A DNA stretch of 9,363 bases from Bacillota bacterium. Its GTDB lineage: Bacteria; Bacillota; Limnochordia; Darwinibacteriales; Darwinibacteriaceae. Shown here piece after piece: positions 5,916 to 9,363 of this stretch (position 1 is the stretch's first letter; the number at the start of each line of letters is the position of its first letter). The stretch is taken from positions 1 to 9,363 of the forward strand of contig JAAZLY010000020.1 in assembly GCA_012799115.1 (NCBI GenBank), read 5' to 3'. The notes below the pieces were generated by a model. That model saw only the letters and a list, made by a program, of their open reading frames with translations, ran no database searches and had not been told where the DNA came from. The translations under genes were made by a program, and so were the position numbers.

Positions 5916-7007
5916 ATGCAAATTGCAGTTACAAAGAATCTAGCTGACGCCATGGGGATCAGACCCCCGGCCCAGCAAGGGCAAGTGGATTCGATATTTT
6001 CCTGGACCGCCAACTGGACCAATGTTTGGGATGATGAAGGTAAGGATATGCTCGTTTTGGTCAATAATGCAACCCGCTTTACTGTGGCTGTGTATCAAGT
6101 GTACCGCAGGGATTTACGCCATGCGGCAGAGATCATGCAAAATGCTATTAAGCATACCCTTTTAGCTATGAACGTAAACCCAGAGTTGGTAGAAGAGTAT
6201 ATGGATCTAGCAGGGCGTGTGGAGTTTGTGCAAAACAAGAACAGATCGAGGGCAGCATGGGTGTCCAATGCTGGATGGGAATGCGCATTTCATGTAGGAC
6301 GGGAGTATCAGGGGATTGAGGAGATGTTTAGTGATCGGGTAGGAGTTCAGGCCAACTACCGTTACGTAAAGATTGATCAAAAAGACGACGCCTGTCCTTT
6401 TCGAGTTATGTTCGACGCCCTTATCGAGTTAACCGGTAAGCCCTTATATCGTTACCGAGCTTTTGAGCTACGTGTCACCCTGGATCTAGAGATCTACCAG
6501 GCTGTACGGAGGCTGATTGTGCCAGCTGGTATTGAGTTCATACAGCTACATAAGGTCTTGCAGGATGTGTTCGATTGGAAAAACGACCATCTTTACGAGT
6601 TCTCTTTGTTCGATGATCGTTCAGGCGAGCTGATCACAATGTTGGTTCCGATGGAGGAATTCCTAGACATTCACCCAAAAGCGGTCTTGCAGGAAGGCCA
6701 TACTCTTTCGGATTTTCTTCCGGAACATAAGTCCATGCTGTATACCTATGACATGGGGGACAACTGGGAACATCGCATTGAGCTTGTCAGGGTCATCGAA
6801 GACTATGACCAAGAGTCGCCCTATCTCTTGGAAGCCAGCGGTCAAACACCACCAGAGGATGTAGGTGGAGTGCCTGGGTTTATACGCTTCTATGAGATCA
6901 TGCTTGATCCTAAGGATCCAATGCACGATAAACTCAAGGATTGGGCTTTCTTGTGGAGATTGGAACTGAGTGAATGGCGGAAGAAACCACGAGCAATCCG
7001 CGTCTAA
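5916..7007 (+). CDS. Two-domain protein: DUF6933-like N-terminus and plasmid pRiA4b ORF-3-like C-terminus
   Basis: A 363-aa soluble protein of unknown biochemical role. Residues 1-130 resemble the DUF6933 module (MQIAVTKNLADAMGI, then SIFSWTANWTNVW, then DMLVLVNNATRFTVAVY at 44-60). Residues about 180-345 carry a PRiA4_ORF3 domain: FELRVTLDLEIYQAVRRLIVP (183-203), WKNDHLYEFSLFD (221-233), the hallmark YTYDMGDNWEHRIEL (276-290) and PPEDVGGVPGF (312-322). This domain pairing occurs in chromosomal genes of Bacillota despite the plasmid-derived family name; it does not by itself show plasmid origin. The normally conserved Cys before the PPEDxGG block is absent here. No catalytic residues or membrane helices can be named. 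The HAD gene follows after 65 nt in the same direction and may be cotranscribed. Domain calls are good, function unknown. Confidence 0.82.
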   Translation: MQIAVTKNLADAMGIRPPAQQGQVDSIFSWTANWTNVWDDEGKDMLVLVNNATRFTVAVYQVYRRDLRHAAEIMQNAIKHTLLAMNVNPELVEEYMDLAGRVEFVQNKNRSRAAWVSNAGWECAFHVGREYQGIEEMFSDRVGVQANYRYVKIDQKDDACPFRVMFDALIELTGKPLYRYRAFELRVTLDLEIYQAVRRLIVPAGIEFIQLHKVLQDVFDWKNDHLYEFSLFDDRSGELITMLVPMEEFLDIHPKAVLQEGHTLSDFLPEHKSMLYTYDMGDNWEHRIELVRVIEDYDQESPYLLEASGQTPPEDVGGVPGFIRFYEIMLDPKDPMHDKLKDWAFLWRLELSEWRKKPRAIRV

Positions 7008-7072
7008 ACGTATGATAACAGACTCCCCACTTAGCGTTACAGCGAAACCCAAGCAATTAACTGGAGGTTTTT

Positions 7073-7726
7073 ATGAAAGAATGTAAGTATGTCTTATTTG
7101 ATCTAGATGGAACCCTGAGCGATCCCGGTGAGGGAATCATCGGATCGTTGATTCACGCCCTCAAGCATTTTGGTATTGATGGGGATCCCCAACTTCTACG
7201 TAGCTTTATTGGGCCACCCTTAGTGGATTCCTTTCAGTTGCACTTCGGTTTTGATACGGAGCAGACTGCGGAGGCCATTCGCCTCTATCGGGCGCACTTT
7301 CACGAACATGGTCTCTTTAAGAACGTGATCTATCCTGGAATCCCTGAACTCCTAAGGGATCTGACAAAAGAGGGAAAGACACTGGCTATTGCTACAACCA
7401 AACCAACCGTCTACGCCTTGGAGGTCTTAGAGTTCTTCGAGATTGATCAGTACTTCCAGGAAGATTTAGTTGTGGGGAGTTTTCTCGATGGTAGGCGGAC
7501 CAATAAGGGTGAGTTGATCGCGACTGTACTGAAACAGCTCGGCGGCCATCGAGGGGACAAGGTGATGGTGGGCGATCGCAAGTTCGACATTCTAGGAGCC
7601 CAGGAAAATGGTATCGATGTAATCGGTGTTACCTACGGTTACGGCGAGAGGGAAGAACTTGAGACCTTAGCACCAACCGCGATCGCATCTTCCGTCGATG
7701 AGCTGCGCAAGCTCCTACTTGGCTAG
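7073..7726 (+). CDS. HAD-superfamily phosphatase (phosphoglycolate phosphatase / 5'-nucleotidase-like)
   Basis: A 217-aa cytoplasmic haloacid dehalogenase-type hydrolase of subfamily IA with an alpha-helical cap. All four motifs are intact: I, FDLDGTLSD with nucleophile Asp10 and acid/base Asp12; II, IATTK with Thr108; III, Lys145 in RTNKGEL; IV, MVGDRKFDILGA with Asp168 and Asp172. The cap spans about residues 18-85 and includes FIGPPL (45-50), a feature of the phosphoglycolate phosphatase and 5'-nucleotidase-like branch. The tail GVTYGYGEREEL also fits that branch. The ATG follows GGAGG (7063-7067) by 5 nt. Substrate is not decided by sequence; nucleoside monophosphates, phosphoglycolate or pyrophosphate are all possible within the group. 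It lies 65 nt behind the PRiA4_ORF3-type gene and is followed by a strong hairpin. Enzyme class is very safe, specificity not. Confidence 0.92.
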   Translation: MKECKYVLFDLDGTLSDPGEGIIGSLIHALKHFGIDGDPQLLRSFIGPPLVDSFQLHFGFDTEQTAEAIRLYRAHFHEHGLFKNVIYPGIPELLRDLTKEGKTLAIATTKPTVYALEVLEFFEIDQYFQEDLVVGSFLDGRRTNKGELIATVLKQLGGHRGDKVMVGDRKFDILGAQENGIDVIGVTYGYGEREELETLAPTAIASSVDELRKLLLG

Positions 7727-7754
7727 CCTTTACCAACCTGACTCTCACATGCAA

Positions 7755-7795
7755 AACCCCAGATCCTCGTCGCCAAACGGCAAGGATCTGGGGTT
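7755..7795. terminator. Bidirectional intrinsic terminator between convergent genes
   Basis: AACCCCAGATCC (7755-7766) and GGATCTGGGGTT (7784-7795) form a perfect 12-bp stem around a 17-nt loop that contains a small GCC-AAAC-GGC inner hairpin. On the minus strand the stem is followed by TT extending its own TT end to TTTT; on the plus strand by TTACTATT. It ends 29 nt after the HAD gene stop on one side and 17 nt after the NagB-like gene stop on the other, so it can serve both transcripts. The minus-strand T-tract is the better one. Confidence 0.85.
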
Positions 7796-7811
7796 ACTAT
7801 TCAATGAAGTC

Positions 7812-8594
7812 CTATAAATGGTCGGCATCGAGTACCAAAGATGCGGCATCTCTATCCAAATATAGTGTAGCCCGCTGGTGAGTACGGAGCACCGATGCAG
7901 GACAAGACGTATCGATGGGACCTAAGAGCGTGTTTTTCACAGCCTCACTCTTATTCTTGGAGGGAACAATACAGGCAATGTACTGCGCCGACATGATCCC
8001 TGGAACCGTCACAGTATAGGCGTGGGTTGGAACAGCATCAAAATGAGGGAAACAACCATCGTTTACCTGTTGTGTCCGGCACTTGTCATCTAACTCCACC
8101 ACTTTAAAATTGTGAGTATCGGCAAAGTCAGCCACAGGGGGGTCATTAAAGGCGATATGACCATTTTCCCCAATTCCAATGCACGCTATGTCAATGGGAT
8201 GTTCCCGAAGTAACTTCGAATAGCGTTCTACGACACCCTCACCATGTAGCTCTGCAGCATCGATATAATAAACATTTTTGAACGAAGCTCTCTCAAACAC
8301 GTTTGTGCGTAGGAAATGCTCAAACCGCTCCGTTCGCCCTGGTTCCAATCCTACGTATTCATCCAAGTGAAAGCCGTTGATTCTAGACCAATCGATGCCC
8401 TCCATGTGTAGCAGTTCGTCTAGAAACTCACTTTGGGAAGGAGCAGCAGCAAACATCATATTGATCGTCTGCCGACTCGCTAACAAAGTCTTGATCAGGG
8501 CTCCAACTTCCTTCGCAGCTCTTGATCCCATTGTCTTGCGATCCGAACTTACTACCACTTCCAATTGATCTTGGCGAAACTCTATTGCCACCAT
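7812..8594 (-). CDS. NagB-family glucosamine-6-phosphate deaminase/isomerase-like protein
   Basis: A 260-aa cytoplasmic sugar-phosphate isomerase-fold protein. NagB enzymes turn glucosamine-6-phosphate into fructose-6-phosphate and ammonia. Aligned by eye with E. coli NagB, FHLDEYVGL (76-83) gives Asp78 in place of catalytic Asp72, and IGIGENGHIAFNDP (139-152) gives His146 for His143. Two positions differ: Asn144 for Asp141 (also Asn in Bacillus NagB, from memory) and Asp151 for Glu148. The phosphate loop reads MFAAAPSQSEF (47-57) rather than the usual LxTGxTP. The C-terminal VPTHAYTVTVPGIMSA and CPASVLRTHQRATLYLDRDAA are family-typical. It therefore belongs to a divergent NagB branch, and the exact amino sugar phosphate is uncertain. 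AGGGGTG (8611-8605) lies 10 nt before the ATG. The ROK gene ends 68 nt upstream, suggesting one amino-sugar operon. Confidence 0.85.
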   Translation of the reverse strand: MVAIEFRQDQLEVVVSSDRKTMGSRAAKEVGALIKTLLASRQTINMMFAAAPSQSEFLDELLHMEGIDWSRINGFHLDEYVGLEPGRTERFEHFLRTNVFERASFKNVYYIDAAELHGEGVVERYSKLLREHPIDIACIGIGENGHIAFNDPPVADFADTHNFKVVELDDKCRTQQVNDGCFPHFDAVPTHAYTVTVPGIMSAQYIACIVPSKNKSEAVKNTLLGPIDTSCPASVLRTHQRATLYLDRDAASLVLDADHL

Positions 8595-8640
8595 GCCTAT
8601 ATTACACCCCTATCAGTACATAATCCATTCTACCTAGAAC

Positions 8641-8654
8641 TCAAACCGGTTTCA
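8641..8654 (-). promoter_or_regulatory. cre-like / LacI-family operator candidate before the NagB-like gene
   Basis: On the minus strand TGAAACCGGTTTGA contains the perfect palindrome AAACCGGTTT with the central CG typical of LacI/GalR-family operators. Against the Bacillus cre consensus TGWAANCGNTNWCA it matches 13 of 14 positions; G replaces C at position 13. It lies 46 nt before the NagB-like start, in a gap of 68 nt that has no strong promoter. CcpA-mediated carbon catabolite control, or a dedicated LacI-type regulator, is the natural reading. Confidence 0.5.
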
Positions 8655-8662
8655 TCCGAATC

Positions 8663-9363
8663 CTAGACACTAAAGATCTCTTTCAGCATTAATGTTACGG
8701 CGCCAATGGTTACAGCGTCTTCTCCCAAACCTACAGGTTCGATGGATATGTGAGTTTTGAGCGACTCCAGAGCCCGGGCCGCAACAATCTCCCGGGCCTT
8801 GGGAATGATAAAGTCGACAGCTGGATACACATCTCCGCCGATTAGAATCTTAGTTGGGTTCAAAATGTTGATCGTATTGGCAAGGCCTAATCCTAGGTAA
8901 CTGCCAGCTTCCTCCCACAATTGGAGGGCCAAACGGTCACCGCATGCTGCCGCCTCACAGAGGTGCTCGAAGCGCAGGTTGTAGGGATCATTGTCGATGA
9001 GAGCCAACAAACTACTTCTTTCCCCCCGTTTTAACATCACCCTTGCCTTGTCGATCACTGCACCTATGGACGCAACCGTTTCAAGACATCCATAGTTGCC
9101 GCACTTACAGGCAGGACCATCTGAAATCACGGTAAGGTGTCCGATTTCTCCAGCACCAAAATCAGGACCCGGGAACAACTGGCCGTTGAGGAGAATACCG
9201 GATCCAATGTGTTGTCCAACCTTGACGGCCACCAAATTCTCAACGCCTTTACCGTTACCAAACCACGACTCACCCAAGGCCATGGAGTTGGCGTTGTTTC
9301 CCACACTCACAGGCAACTGATAACGAGCACTGATGATGGAAGCGATGGGAAAATTCCTCCAGC
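8663..9363 (-). CDS. ROK-family protein, probably a sugar-responsive transcriptional repressor (N-terminus outside window)
   Basis: The 3' part of a ROK (repressor, ORF, kinase) protein; 232 codons remain before the frame runs off the window edge. Visible blocks: PVSVGNNANSMALGESWFG, then VAVKVGQHIGSGILLNGQLFPGPDFGAGEIGH, then the zinc site CKCGNYGCLE (preceded by its His in EIGH), and the distal NILNPTKILIGGD and GAVTLM blocks. ROK kinases carry a catalytic Asp in NDAN; here the motif reads NNAN, and the GTG-type phosphate loop is replaced by GQHIG. Both argue for a NagC/XylR-type regulator with a DNA-binding domain upstream, though that part is not visible. It precedes the NagB-like gene by 68 nt and would fit as a local sensor of an amino sugar. 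An inactive or atypical kinase remains possible. Confidence 0.88.
   Translation of the reverse strand, partial: WRNFPIASIISARYQLPVSVGNNANSMALGESWFGNGKGVENLVAVKVGQHIGSGILLNGQLFPGPDFGAGEIGHLTVISDGPACKCGNYGCLETVASIGAVIDKARVMLKRGERSSLLALIDNDPYNLRFEHLCEAAACGDRLALQLWEEAGSYLGLGLANTINILNPTKILIGGDVYPAVDFIIPKAREIVAARALESLKTHISIEPVGLGEDAVTIGAVTLMLKEIFSV

Noticed and set aside
5916..7007. Plasmid or mobile-element origin suggested by the 'pRiA4b ORF-3' family name
   Set aside because: No transposase, integrase, terminal repeat or composition shift was seen nearby; the domain is common on chromosomes.
7021..7030. GACTCCCCAC resembling the left arm of the terminator at 491-500
   Set aside because: No matching right arm follows within the 65-nt gap, so no hairpin forms; the similarity is taken as chance.
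8617..8644. TTGAGT with TATGTA or TGTACT as a promoter for the NagB-like gene
   Set aside because: Both -10 candidates are poor, and the start point would fall at the ribosome binding site.

Overview
The window looks like chromosomal DNA from a Gram-positive-type, probably anaerobic, saprophytic member of the Bacillota. The reasons are strong AGGAGG-like ribosome binding sites 5-10 nt before almost every gene, GTG starts, a DUF2975/YozG-type membrane protein plus HTH pair, a LacI/CcpA-like operator sequence, and a mix of chemotaxis, hemicellulose and amino-sugar genes. The genus cannot be read from the sequence. No tRNA, rRNA, CRISPR array, transposase or phage gene was seen. All genes except the two cut by the window edges look intact.

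Layout. (a) 1-477 (+) is the 3' end of a methyl-accepting chemotaxis protein, followed by an intrinsic terminator. (b) 537-1322 (+) is a two-gene cassette: a DUF2975 four-helix membrane protein and a small YozG-like Cro/CI HTH regulator. In front of it lie a perfect 8-1-8 palindrome and a third copy of its half-site inside the apparent promoter. (c) 1341-5695 (-) holds four genes read right to left: a cytoplasmic GH43 glycosidase with a C-terminal beta-sandwich, a membrane-anchored alpha/beta hydrolase, a one-component regulator joining an XRE HTH to about six membrane helices, and a VOC/glyoxalase-like protein 31 nt behind it. (d) 5916-7726 (+) holds a DUF6933-like/PRiA4_ORF3 two-domain protein and a HAD-superfamily phosphatase. 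(e) 7755-7795 is a 12-bp hairpin between convergent genes that can serve both strands. (f) 7812-9363 (-) is an amino-sugar unit: an NCAIR-unrelated NagB-family isomerase/deaminase-like protein and, upstream, a ROK-family protein that runs off the window.

How the parts fit. The ROK protein has Asn where ROK sugar kinases carry the catalytic Asp (NNAN instead of NDAN), so it is more likely a sugar-sensing repressor than a kinase. It probably controls the NagB-like gene, and the gap between them holds a cre-like palindrome that suggests carbon catabolite control. The GH43 enzyme has no signal peptide and would act on imported oligosaccharides. The XRE-membrane protein and the VOC protein probably form one operon. 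No clearly new multi-gene system is visible. The most notable points are the operator architecture before the DUF2975 cassette, repeated sites before the XRE-membrane gene, the divergent NagB-like active site, and the kinase-dead-looking ROK protein.
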